From Amaranthus tricolor (taxonomy: Eukaryota; Streptophyta; Magnoliopsida; Caryophyllales; Amaranthaceae): DNA of 64,000 nt. The first letter of the stretch is position 1; each line of letters starts with the position of its first letter. The stretch spans positions 21,395,201-21,459,200 of the forward strand of contig NC_080056.1 in the NCBI RefSeq assembly GCF_026212465.1, given 5' to 3'. Made by a program: the position numbers and the translations under genes. The notes under the pieces were generated by a model, which was not told the DNA's origin, ran no database searches, and worked only from the letters and a program-made list of their open reading frames with translations. Below are positions 14,256 to 28,900 of the stretch, piece after piece.

Positions 14256-17200
14256 TTGGCTTTCGATCACATAAACTGGTTCAATCTTGGTTTGTTTTGC
14301 ATCAAAAATGGAACTAAACGCTATTTTGTATATATAATTGTGTTGAAATTATTAGAATCGAAAACAATAGTCATATGCTTGAAACTACGTGCTAAGTTGC
14401 ATTTTAAAGGTTTTTTAATCTTATTTGGCACTTTCTCGTATAATGTGGTTCAAACTTGGTTTGTTTGCCACGAAACATGGGACACAACACTATTTGGTAT
14501 ATATTGTTGTGTCGAAATGGTAACAATCGAAAACAATAGTCATATGCTTCAAATTACGTGTTAAGTTGCGTTCGTAAGGTAGTTTAAGCTTTTTTGGCAT
14601 TTTCTCGCATAAGGTGGTTAAAACGTAGTTTGTTTTGCTTGAAACTTGTAACTAAACACAATTTGGTATATATTATTTTGTGGAAATGGTTAAAATCGGA
14701 AACAATAGTCATATGCTTGAATTTATGTTCTAAATTGCTTTTTTTTGGTTTTTTTTACCCATTTTTGGCACTTTCTCGTATAAAATAGTTCAAACATGGT
14801 TTGTTTTGCATGAAACATTGCACACAACACTATTTGTTATATATTATTGTGTTGAAATGATTAGAATCCGTAACATATAATCATGTGCTTGAAATTGCGT
14901 GCTAAGTTGCGTGTTTAAGGTTTTTTAAAAGCGTTTTTGACACTTTCTCGCATAAAGTGGTTCAAAATTTGTCTCTTTTGCATGAAACTTGGCACTAAAC
15001 ACTATTTTGTATATATTATTGTGTTGAAATAGTTAGAATTGAAAACAACAGTCATAAGCTTGAAATTATGTTCTAATTTGCGTTTTTTGGGTGTTTAAAG
15101 AAATTTTGGCATCTTCTCGCATATAGTATTTCAAACATGGTTTGTTTTGCATGAAACATTGCACAGAACATATTTTTCATATATTATTGTGTTGAAATAA
15201 TTAGAATCCAAAATATATAATCATGTTCTTGAAATTACGTGCAAAGTTGCGTGTTTGAGGTTTTTTAAAAGCGTTTTTTTGCACTTTCTCGCATAAAGTG
15301 GTTCAAAATTGGTTTCTTTTGCATAAAACATGGCACTAAACACTAGTTGGTATATATTATTGTGTTGAAATAGTTAGAATCGAAAACAATAGTCATATGC
15401 TTCATATTACATGCTAAGTTGCGTTTTTAATGTTTTTTAAGCTTTCTTGGCACTTACTCGCATAAATTGATTAAAACGTGGTTTGTTTTGCAGGAAACTT
15501 GTCAATAAATAGTATTTGGTATATATTATTGTGTTGAAATGGTGACAAGCGAAAAAAATAGTCATATGTTTGAAATTACGTGCAAAGTTGCTTGTTTAAT
15601 GTTTTTTAAATGTTTTTGGCACTCTCTCATATAAACTGGTTCAAACTTGGTTTGTTTTGCATCAAAAATGGCACTAAACACTATTTGGTATATATTATTG
15701 TGTTGAAATTGTTAGAATCGAAAACAATAGTCATATGCTTGAAACTAAGTGCTAAGTTGTTAAAGGTTTTTTAATCTTTTTTGGCACTTTCTCGTATAAT
15801 GTGGTTCAAACTTGTTTTGTTTGCCACGAAACTTGGGACACAACACTATTTTGTATATATTGTTGTGTCGAAATGGTAACAATCGAAAACAATAGTCATA
15901 TGCTTGAAATTTCGTGTTAAGTTGCGTTTGTAAAGGTAGTTTAAGCTTTTTTGGCATTTTTTCGCATACGGTGGTTAAAACGTGGTTTATTTTGCATGAC
16001 ACTTGTCACTAAACACTATTTGGTATATATTATTTTGTGGAAATGATTAAAATCGAAAACAATAGTCATATGCTTTAATTTATGTTCTGAATTGCGTTTT
16101 TGGGGTTTTTTTTTACCCTTTTTTGGCACTTTATTGCATAAAGTAGTTCAAACATGGTTTGTTTTGCATGAAACATTGCACACAACACTATCTGTTATAT
16201 ATTATTTTGTTGAAATGATTAGAATCCGTAACATATAATCATATGCTTGAAATTACGTGCTAAGTTGCATGTTTGAGGTTTTTTCAAAGCGTTTTTGACA
16301 CTTTCTCGTATAAAGTGGTTCAAAATTTGTCTCTTTTGCATGAAACTTGGCAGTAAACACTATTTTGTATATATTATTGTGTTGAAATAGTTAGATTTGA
16401 AAACAACAGTCATAAGCTTGAAATTACGTTCTAATTTGTGTTTTTTGGGTGTTTAAAGCAATTTTGGCATCTTCTCGACTAAAGTATTTCAAACATGGTT
16501 TGTTTTGCATGAAACATTGCACAGAACACTATTTTTCATATATTATTGTGTTGAAATGATTAGAATCAAAAATATATAATCATATGCTTAAAATTACGTA
16601 CAAAGTTGCGTGTTTGAGGTTTTTAAAAGCGTTTTATGCACTTTCTCGCATAAAGTGGTTCAAAATTGGTTTCTTTTGCATAAAACTTGGCACTAAACAC
16701 TAGTTGGTATATATTATTGTGTGGAAATAGTTAAAATCGATAACAATAGTCATATGCTTGAAATTACGTTCTAAGGTGCGATTTTGCGGTGTTTTTAGCA
16801 TTTTTTTCACTTTCTCGTATAAAATTGTTCAAACATGGTTCGTTTTGCATTAAATATTTCACACAACACTTTTTGTTATATGTTATTGTTTTGAAATGAT
16901 TAGAATAAAAAACGAATAGTCATATGCTTAAAAATACGTGCTCAATTGCGTGTTTGAGGGCTTTTTAAACGTTTTTTACACTTTCTGGATTAAGTGATTC
17001 AAATTTGGTTTCTTCGCCACGAAACATGGCACACAACCCTATTTGTTATATATTATTGTGTTGAAATGGTGACAGTTGAAAACAATTGTAATATGCTTCA
17101 AATTACGTGCTAAGTTGCGTTTTTAATGTTTTTTAAGCTTTCTTGGCACTTTCTCGCATAAAGTGATTAAAACATGGTTTGTTTTGCAGGAAGCTGGTCA

Positions 17201-19999
17201 CTAAATAGTATATGGTATATATTATTGTGTTGAAATGGTGACAATCGAAAAAAATAGTCATATGCTTGAAATTACGTGCGAAGTTGCGTGTTTAATGTTT
17301 TTTAAGCGTTTTTGGCTTTCGATCACATAAACTGGTTCAATCTTGGTTTGTTTTGCATCAAAAATGGAACTAAACGCTATTTTGTATATATAATTGTGTT
17401 GAAATTATTAGAATCGAAAACAATAGTCATATGCTTGAAACTACGTGCTAAGTTGCATTTTAAAGGTTTTTTAATCTTATTTGGCACTTTCTCGTATAAT
17501 GTGGTTCAAACTTGGTTTGTTTGCCACGAAACATGGGACACAACACTATTTGGTATATATTGTTGTGTCGAAATGGTAACAATCGAAAACAATAGTCATA
17601 TGCTTCAAATTACGTGTTAAGTTGCGTTCGTAAGGTAGTTTAAGCTTTTTTGGCATTTTCTCGCATAAGGTGGTTAAAACGTAGTTTGTTTTGCTTGAAA
17701 CTTGTAACTAAACACAATTTGGTATATATTATTTTGTGGAAATGGTTAAAATCGGAAACAATAGTCATATGCTTGAATTTATGTTCTAAATTGCTTTTTT
17801 TTGGTTTTTTTACCCATTTTTGGCACTTTCTCGTATAAAATAGTTCAAACATGGTTTGTTTTGCATGAAACATTGCACACAACACTATTTGTTATATATT
17901 ATTGTGTTGAAATGATTAGAATCCGTAACATATAATCATGTGCTTGAAATTGCGTGCTAAGTTGCGTGTTTAAGGTTTTTTAAAGCGTTTTTGACACTTT
18001 CTCGCATAAAGTGGTTCAAAATTTGTCTCTTTTGCATGAAACTTGGCACTAAACACTATTTTGTATATATTATTGTGTTGAAATAGTTAGAATTGAAAAC
18101 AACAGTCATAAGCTTGAAATTATGTTCTAATTTGCGTTTTTTGGGTGTTTAAAGAAATTTTGGCATCTTCTTGCATATAGTATTTCAAACATGGTTTGTT
18201 TTGCATGAAACATTGCACAGAACATATTTTTCATATATTATTGTGTTGAAATAATTAGAATCCAAAATATATAATCATGTTCTTGAAATTACGTGCAAAG
18301 TTGCGTGTTTGAGGTTTTTTAAAAGCGTTTTTTTGCACTTTCTCGCATAAAGTGGTTCAAAATTGGTTTCTTTTGCATAAAACATGGCACTAAACACTAG
18401 TTGGTATATATTATTGTGTTGAAATAGTTAGAATCGAAAACAATAGTCATATGCTTCATATTACATGCTAAGTTGCGTTTTTAATGTTTTTTAAGCTTTC
18501 TTGGCACTTACTCGCATAAATTGATTAAAACGTGGTTTGTTTTGCAGGAAACTTGTCAATAAATAGTATTTGGTATATATTATTGTGTTGAAATGGTGAC
18601 AAGCGAAAAAAATAGTCATATGTTTGAAATTACGTGCAAAGTTGCTTGTTTAATGTTTTTTAAATGTTTTTGGCACTCTCTCATATAAACTGGTTCAAAC
18701 TTGGTTTGTTTTGCATCAAAAATGGCACTAAACACTATTTGGTATATATTATTGTGTTGAAATTGTTAGAATCGAAAACAATAGTCATATGCTTGAAACT
18801 AAGTGCTAAGTTGTTAAAGGTTTTTTAATCTTTTTTGGCACTTTCTCGTATAATGTGGTTCAAACTTGTTTTGTTTGCCACGAAACTTGGGACACAACAC
18901 TATTTTGTATATATTGTTGTGTCGAAATGGTAACAATCGAAAACAATAGTCATATGCTTGAAATTTCGTGTTAAGTTGCGTTTGTAAAGGTAGTTTAAGC
19001 TTTTTTGGCATTTTTTCGCATACGGTGGTTAAAACGTGGTTTGTTTTGCATGACACTTGTCACTAAACACTATTTGGTATATATTATTTTGTGGAAATGA
19101 TTAAAATCGAAAACAATAGTCATATGCTTTAATTTATGTTCTGAATTGCATTTTTGGGGTTTTTTTTTACCCTTTTTTGGCTCTTTCTCGCATAAAGTAG
19201 TTCAAACATGGTTTGTTTTGCATGAAACATTGCACACAACACTATCTGTTATATATTATTTTGTTGAAATGATTAGAATCCGTAACATATAATCATATGC
19301 TTGAAATTACGTGCTAAGTTGCATGTTTGAGGTTTTTTCAAAGCGTTTTTGACACTTTCTCGTATAAAGTGGTTCAAAATTTGTCTCTTTTGCATGAAAC
19401 TTGGCAGTAAACACTATTTTGTATATATTATTGTGTTGAAATAGTTAGATTTGAAAACAACAGTCATAAGCTTGAAATTACGTTCTAATTTGTGTTTTTT
19501 GGGTGTTTAAAGCAATTTTGGCATCTTCTCGACTAAAGTATTTCAAACATGGTTTGTTTTGCATGAAACATTGCACAGAACACTATTTTTCATATATTAT
19601 TGTGTTGAAATGATTAGAATCAAAAATATATAATCATATGCTTAAAATTACGTACAAAGTTGCGTGTTTGAGGTTTTTAAAAGCGTTTTATGCACTTTCT
19701 CGCATAAAGTGGTTCAAAATTGGTTTCTTTTGCATAAAACTTGGCACTAAACACTAGTTGGTATATATTATTGTGTGGAAATAGTTAAAATCAATAACAA
19801 TAGTCATATGCTTGAAATTACGTTCTAAGGTGCGATTTTGCGGTGTTTTTAGCATTTTTTTCACTTTCTCGTATAAAATTGTTCAAACATGGTTCGTTTT
19901 GCATTAAATATTTCACACAACACTTTTTGTTATATGTTATTGTTTTGAAATGATTAGAATAAAAAACGAATAGTCATATGCTTAAAAATACGTGCTCAA

Positions 20000-22900
20000 T
20001 TGCGTGTTTGAGGGCTTTTTAAACGTTTTTTACACTTTCTGGATTAAGTGATTCAAATTTGGTTTCTTCGCCACGAAACATGGCACACAACCCTATTTGT
20101 TATATATTATTGTGTTGAAATGGTGACAGTTGAAAACAATTGTAATATGCTTCAAATTACGTGCTAAGTTGCGTTTTTAATGTTTTTTAAGCTTTCTTGG
20201 CACTTTCTCGCATAAAGTGATTAAAACATGGTTTGTTTTGCAGGAAGCTGGTCACTAAATAGTATATGGTATATATTATTGTGTTGAAATGGTGACAATC
20301 GAAAAAAATAGTCATATGCTTGAAATTACGTGCGAAGTTGCGTGTTTAATGTTTTTTAAGCGTTTTTGGCTTTCGATCACATAAACTGGTTCAATCTTGG
20401 TTTGTTTTGCATCAAAAAATGGCACTAAACGCTATTTTGTATATATAATTGTGTTGAAATTATTAGAATCGAAAACAATAGTCATATGCTTGAAACTACG
20501 TGCTAAGTTGCATTTTAAAGGTTTTTTAATCTTATTTGGCACTTTCTCGTATAATGTGGTTCAAACTTGGTTTGTTTGCCACGAAACATGGGACACAACA
20601 CCATTTGGTATATATTGTTGTGTCGAAATGGTAACAATCGAAAACAATAGTCATATGCTTCAAATTACGTGTTAAGTTGCGTTCGTAAGGTAGTTTAAGC
20701 TTTTTTGGCATTTTCTCGCATAAGGTGGTTAAAACGTGGTTTGTTTTGCTTGAAACTTGTAACTAAACACAATTTGGTATATATTATTTTGTGGAAATGG
20801 TTAAAATCGGAAACAATAGTCATATGCTTGAATTTATGTTCTAAATTGCTGTTTTTTGGTTTTTTTACCCATTTTTGGCACTTTCTCGTATAAAATAGTT
20901 CAAACATGGTTTGTTTTGCATGAAACATTGCACACAACACTATTTGTTATATATTATTGTGTTGAAATGATTAGAATCCGTAACATATAATCATGTGCTT
21001 GAAATTGCGTGCTAAGTTGCGTGTTTAAGGTTTTTTAAAAGCGTTTTTGACACTTTCTCGCATAAAGTGGTTCAAAATTTGTCTCTTTTGCATGAAACTT
21101 GGCACTAAACACTATTTTGTATATATTATTGTGTTGAAATAGTTAGAATTGAAAACAACAGTCATAAGCTTGAAATTATGTTCTAATTTGCGTTTTTTGG
21201 GTGTTTAAAGAAATTTTGGCATCTTCTCGCATATAGTATTTCAAACATGGTTTGTTTTGCATGAAACATTGCACAGAACACTATTTTTCATATATTATTG
21301 TGTTGAAATAATTAGAATCCAAAATATTATAATCATGTTCTTGAAATTACGTGCAAAGTTGCGTGTTGAGGTTTTTTAAAAGCGTTTTTTTGCACTTTCT
21401 CGCATAAAGTGGTTCAAAATTGGTTTCTTTTGCATAAAACATGGCACTAAACACTAGTTGGTATATATTATTGTGTTGAAATAGTTAGAATCGAAAACAA
21501 TAGTCATATGCTTCATATTACATGCTAAGTTGCGTTTTTAATGTTTTTTAAGCTTTCTTGGCACTTACTCGCATAAATTGATTAAAACGTGGTTTGTTTT
21601 GCAGGAAACTTGTCAATAAATAGTATTTGGTATATATTATTGTGTTGAAATGGTGACAAGCGAAAAAAATAGTCATATGTTTGAAATTACGTGCAAAGTT
21701 GCTTGTTTAATGTTTTTTAAATGTTTTTGGCACTCTCTCATATATAAACTGGTTCAAACTTGGTTTGTTTTGCATCAAAAATGGCACTAAACACTATTTG
21801 GTATATATTATTGTGTTGAAATTGTTAGAATCGAAAACAATAGTCATATGCTTGAAACTAAGTGCTAAGTTGTTAAAGGTTTTTTAATCTTTTTTGGCAC
21901 TTTCTCGTATAATGTGGTTCAAACTTGTTTTGTTTGCCACGAAACTTGGGACACAACACTATTTTGTATATATTGTTGTGTCGAAATGGTAACAATCGAA
22001 AACAATAGTCATATGCTTGAAATTTCGTGTTAAGTTGCGTTTGTAAAGGTAGTTTAAGCTTTTTTGGCATTTTTTCGCATACGGTGGTTAAAACGTGGTT
22101 TATTTTGCATGACACTTGTCACTAAACACTATTTGGTATATATTATTTTGTGGAAATGATTAAAATCGAAAACAATAGTCATATGCTTTAATTTATGTTC
22201 TGAATTGCGTTTTTGGGGTTTTTTTTTACCCTTTTTTGGCACTTTCCTCGCATAAAGTAGTTCAAACATGGTTTGTTTTGCATGAAACATTGCACACAAC
22301 ACTATCTGTTATATATTATTTTGTTGAAATGATTAGAATCCGTAACATATAATCATATGCTTGAAATTACGTGCTAAGTTGCATGTTTGAGGTTTTTTCA
22401 AAGCGTTTTTGACACTTTCTCGTATAAAGTGGTTCAAAATTTGTCTCTTTTGCATGAAACTTGGCAGTAAACACTATTTTGTATATATTATTGTGTTGAA
22501 ATAGTTAGATTTGAAAACAACAGTCATAAGCTTGAAATTACGTTCTAATTTGTGTTTTTTGGGTGTTTAAAGCAATTTTGGCATCTTCTCGACTAAAGTA
22601 TTTCAAACATGGTTTGTTTTGCATGAAACATTGCACAGAACACTATTTTTCATATATTATTGTGTTGAAATGATTAGAATCAAAAATATATAATCATATG
22701 CTTAAAATTACGTACAAAGTTGCGTGTTTGAGGTTGTTAAAAGCGTTTTATGCACTTTCTCGCATAAAGTGGTTCAAAATTGGTTTCTTTTGCATAAAAC
22801 TTGGCACTAAACACTAGTTGGTATATATTATTGTGTGGAAATAGTTAAAATCGATAACAATAGTCATATGCTTGAAATTACGTTCTAAGGTGCGATTTTG

Positions 22901-25900
22901 CGGTGTTTTTTAGCATTTTTTTCACTTTCTCGTATAAAATTGTTCAAACATGGTTCGTTTTGCATTAAATATTTCACACAACACTTTTTGTTATATGTTA
23001 TTGTTTTGAAATGATTAGAATAAAAAACGAATAGTCATATGCTTAAAAATACGTGCTCAATTGCGTGTTTGAGGGCTTTTTAAACGTTTTTTACACTTTC
23101 TGGATTAAGTGATTCAAATTTGGTTTCTTCGCCACGAAACATGGCACACAACCCTATTTGTTATATATTATTGTGTTGAAATGGTGACAGTTGAAAACAA
23201 TTGTAATATGCTTCAAATTACGTGCTAAGTTGCGTTTTTAATGTTTTTTAAGCTTTCTTGGCACTTTCTCGCATAAAGTGATTAAAACATGGTTTGTTTT
23301 GCAGGAAGCTGGTCACTAAATAGTATATGGTATATATTATTGTGTTGAAATGGTGACAATCGAAAAAAATAGTCATATGCTTGAAATTACGTGCGAAGTT
23401 GCGTGTTTAATGTTTTTTATGCGTTTTTGGCTTTCGATCACATATACTGGTTCAATCTTGGTTTGTTTTGCATCAAAAATGGCACTAAACGCTATTTTGT
23501 ATATATAATTGTGTTGAAATTATTAGAATCGAAAACAATAGTCATATGCTTGAAACTACGTGCTAAGTTGCATTTTAAAGGTTTTTTAATCTTATTTGGC
23601 ACTTTCTCGTATAATGTGGTTCAAACTTGGTTTGTTTGCCACGAAACATGGGACACAACACTATTTGGTATATATTGTTGTGTCAAAATGGTAACAATCG
23701 AAAACAATAGTCATATGCTTCAAATTACGTGTTAAGTTGCGTTCGTAAGGTAGTTTAAGCTTTTTTGGCATTTTCTCGCATAAGGTGGTTAAAACGTAGT
23801 TTGTTTTGCTTGAAACTTGTAACTAAACACAATTTGGTATATATTATTTTGTGGAAATGGTTAAAATCGGAAACAATAGTCATATGCTTGAATTTATGTT
23901 CTAAATTGCTTTTTTTTTGGTTTTTTTTACCCATTTTTGGCACTTTCTCGTATAAAATAGTTCAAACATGGTTTGTTTTGCATGAAACATTGCACACAAC
24001 ACTATTTGTTATATATTATTGTGTTGAAATGATTAGAATCCGTAACATATAATCATGTGCTTGAAATTGCGTGCTAAGTTGCGTGTTTAAGGTTTTTTAA
24101 AAGCGTTTTTGACACTTTCTCGCATAAAGTGGTTCAAAATTTGTCTCTTTTGCATGAAACTTGGCACTAAACACTATTTTGTATATATTATTGTGTTGAA
24201 ATAGTTAGAATTGAAAACAACAGTCATAAGCTTGAAATTATGTTCTAATTTGCGTTTTTTTGGGTGTTTAAAGAAATTTTGGCATCTTCTTGCATATAGT
24301 ATTTCAAACATGGTTTGTTTTGCATGAAACATTGCACAGAACATATTTTTCATATATTATTGTGTTGAAATAATTAGAATCCAAAATATATAATCATGTT
24401 CTTGAAATTACGTGCAAAGTTGCGTGTTTGAGGTTTTTTAAAAGCGTTTTTTTGCACTTTCTCGCATAAAGTGGTTCAAAATTGGTTTCTTTTGCATAAA
24501 ACATGGCACTAAACACTAGTTGGTATATATTATTGTGTTGAAATAGTTAGAATCGAAAACAATAGTCATATGCTTCATATTACATGCTAAGTTGCGTTTT
24601 TAATGTTTTTTAAGCTTTCTTGGCACTTACTCGCATAAATTGATTAAAACGTGGTTTGTTTTGCAGGAAACTTGTCAATAAATAGTATTTGGTATATATT
24701 ATTGTGTTGAAATGGTGACAAGCGAAAAAAATAGTCATATGTTTGAAATTACGTGCAAAGTTGCTTGTTTAATGTTTTTTAAATGTTTTTGGCACTCTCT
24801 CATATAAACTGGTTCAAACTTGGTTTGTTTTGCATCAAAAATGGCACTAAACACTATTTGGTATATATTATTGTGTTGAAATTGTTAGAATCGAAAACAA
24901 TAGTCATATGCTTGAAACTAAGTGCTAAGTTGTTAAAGGTTTTTTAATCTTTTTTGGCACTTTCTCGTATAATGTGGTTCAAACTTGTTTCGTTTGCCAC
25001 GAAACTTGGGACACAACACTATTTTGTATATATTGTTGTGTCGAAATGGTAACAATCGAAAACAATAGTCATATGCTTGAAATTTCGTGTTAAGTTGCGT
25101 TTGTAAAGGTAGTTTAAGCTTTTTTGGCATTTTTTTCGCATACGGTGGTTAAAACGTGGTTTGTTTTGCATGACACTTGTCACTAAACACTATTTGGTAT
25201 ATATTATTTTGTGGAAATGATTAAAATCGAAAACAATAGTCATATGCTTTAATTTATGTTCTGAATTGCATTTTTGGGGTTTTTTTTTACCCTTTTTTGG
25301 CTCTTTCCTCGCATAAAGTAGTTCAAACATGGTTTGTTTTGCATGAAACATTGCACACAACACTATCTGTTATATATTATTTTGTTGAAATGATTAGAAT
25401 CCGTAACATATAATCATATGCTTGAAATTACGTGCTAAGTTGCATGTTTGAGGTTTTTTCAAAGCGTTTTTGACACTTTCTCGTATAAAGTGGTTCAAAA
25501 TTTGTCTCTTTTGCATGAAACTTGGCAGTAAACACTATTTTGTATATATTATTGTGTTGAAATAGTTAGATTTGAAAACAACAGTCATAAGCTTGAAATT
25601 ACGTTCTAATTTGTGTTTTTTGGGTGTTTAAAGCAATTTTGGCATCTTCTCGACTAAAGTATTTCAAACATGGTTTGTTTTGCATGAAACATTGCACAGA
25701 ACACTATTTTTCATATATTATTGTGTTGAAATGATTAGAATCCAAAATATATAATCATATGCTTAAAATTACGTACAAAGTTGCGTGTTTGAGGTTTTTA
25801 AAAGCGTTTTATGCACTTTCTCGCATAAAGTGGTTCAAAATTGGTTTCTTTTGCATAAAACTTGGCACTAAACACTAGTTGGTATATATTATTGTGTGGA

Positions 25901-28900
25901 AATAGTTAAAATCAATAACAATAGTCATATGCTTGAAATTACGTTCTAAGGTGCGATTTTGCGGTGTTTTTAGCATTTTTTTCACTTTCTCGTATAAAAT
26001 TGTTCAAACATGGTTCGTTTTGCATTAAATATTTCACACAACACTTTTTGTTATATGTTATTGTTTTGAAATGATTAGAATAAAAAACGAATAGTCATAT
26101 GCTTAAAAATACGTGCTCAATTGCGTGTTTGAGGGCTTTTTAAACGTTTTTTTACACTTTCTGGATTAAGTGATTCAAATTTGGTTTCTTCGCCACGAAA
26201 CATGGCACACAACCCTATTTGTTATATATTATTGTGTTGAAATGGTGACAGTTGAAAACAATTGTAATATGCTTCAAATTACGTGCTAAGTTGCGTTTTT
26301 AATGTTTTTTAAGCTTTCTTGGCACTTTCTCGCATAAAGTGATTAAAACATGGTTTGTTTTGCAGGAAGCTGGTCACTAAATAGTATATGGTATATATTA
26401 TTGTGTTGAAATGGTGACAATCGAAAAAAATAGTCATATGCTTGAAATTACGTGCGAAGTTGCGTGTTTAATGTTTTTTAAGCGTTTTTGGCTTTCGATC
26501 ACATAAACTGGTTCAATCTTGGTTTGTTTTGCATCAAAAAATGGCACTAAACGCTATTTTGTATATATAATTGTGTTGAAATTATTAGAATCGAAAACAA
26601 TAGTCATATGCTTGAAACTACGTGCTAAGTTGCATTTTAAAGGTTTTTTAATCTTATTTGGCACTTTCTCGTATAATGTGGTTCAAACTTGGTTTGTTTG
26701 CCACGAAACATGGGACACAACACCATTTGGTATATATTGTTGTGTCGAAATGGTAACAATCGAAAACAATAGTCATATGCTTCAAATTACGTGTTAAGTT
26801 GCGTTCGTAAGGTAGTTTAAGCTTTTTTGGCATTTTCTCGCATAAGGTGGTTAAAACGTGGTTTGTTTTGCTTGAAACTTGTAACTAAACACAATTTGGT
26901 ATATATTATTTTGTGGAAATGGTTAAAATCGGAAACAATAGTCATATGCTTGAATTTATGTTCTAAATTGCTGTTTTTTGGTTTTTTTTACCCATTTTTG
27001 GCACTTTCTCGTATAAAATAGTTCAAACATGGTTTGTTTTGCATGAAACATTGCACACAACACTATTTGTTATATATTATTGTGTTGAAATGATTAGAAT
27101 CCGTAACATATAATCATGTGCTTGAAATTGCGTGCTAAGTTGCGTGTTTAAGGTTTTTTAAAAGCGTTTTTGACACTTTCTCGCATAAAGTGGTTCAAAA
27201 TTTGTCTCTTTTGCATGAAACTTGGCACTAAACACTATTTTGTATATATTATTGTGTTGAAATAGTTAGAATTGAAAACAACAGTCATAAGCTTGAAATT
27301 ATGTTCTAATTTGCGTTTTTTGGGTGTTTAAAGAAATTTTGGCATCTTCTCGCATATAGTATTTCAAACATGGTTTGTTTTGCATGAAACATTGCACAGA
27401 ACACTATTTTTCATATATTATTGTGTTGAAATAATTAGAATCCAAAATATATAATCATGTTCTTGAAATTACGTGCAAAGTTGCGTGTTTGAGGTTTTTT
27501 AAAAGCGTTTTTTTGCACTTTCTCGCATAAAGTGGTTCAAAATTGGTTTCTTTTGCATAAAACATGGCACTAAACACTAGTTGGTATATATTATTGTGTT
27601 GAAATAGTTAGAATCGAAAACAATAGTCATATGCTTCATATTACATGCTAAGTTGCGTTTTTAATGTTTTTTAAGCTTTCTTGGCACTTACTCGCATAAA
27701 TTGATTAAAACGTGGTTTGTTTTGCAGGAAACTTGTCAATAAATAGTATTTGGTATATATTATTGTGTTGAAATGGTGACAAGCGAAAAAAATAGTCATA
27801 TGTTTGAAATTACGTGCAAAGTTGCTTGTTTAATGTTTTTTAAATGTTTTTGGCACTCTCTCATATAAACTGGTTCAAACTTGGTTTGTTTTGCATCAAA
27901 AATGGCACTAAACACTATTTGGTATATATTATTGTGTTGAAATTGTTAGAATCGAAAACAATAGTCATATGCTTGAAACTAAGTGCTAAGTTGTTAAAGG
28001 TTTTTTAATCTTTTTTGGCACTTTCTCGTATAATGTGGTTCAAACTTGTTTTGTTTGCCACGAAACTTGGGACACAACACTATTTTGTATATATTGTTGT
28101 GTCGAAATGGTAACAATCGAAAACAATAGTCATATGCTTGAAATTTCGTGTTAAGTTGCGTTTGTAAAGGTAGTTTAAGCTTTTTTGGCATTTTTTTCGC
28201 ATACGGTGGTTAAAACGTGGTTTATTTTGCATGACACTTGTCACTAAACACTATTTGGTATATATTATTTTGTGGAAATGATTAAAATCGAAAACAATAG
28301 TCATATGCTTTAATTTATGTTCTGAATTGCGTTTTTGGGGTTTTTTTTACCCTTTTTTGGCACTTTCTCGCATAAAGTAGTTCAAACATGGTTTGTTTTG
28401 CATGAAACATTGCACACAACACTATCTGTTATATATTATTTTGTTGAAATGATTAGAATCCGTAACATATAATCATATGCTTGAAATTACGTGCTAAGTT
28501 GCATGTTTGAGGTTTTTTCAAAGCGTTTTTGACACTTTCTCGTATAAAGTGGTTCAAAATTTGTCTCTTTTGCATGAAACTTGGCAGTAAACACTATTTT
28601 GTATATATTATTGTGTTGAAATAGTTAGATTTGAAAACAACAGTCATAAGCTTTAAATTACGTTCTAATTTGTGTTTTTTGGGTGTTTAAAGCAATTTTG
28701 GCATCTTCTCGACTAAAGTATTTCAAACATGGTTTGTTTTGCATGAAACATTGCACAGAACACTATTTTTCATATATTATTGTGTTGAAATGATTAGAAT
28801 CAAAAATATATAATCATATGCTTAAAATTACGTACAAAGTTGCGTGTTTGAGGTTGTTAAAAGCGTTTTATGCACTTTCTCGCATAAAGTGGTTCAAAAT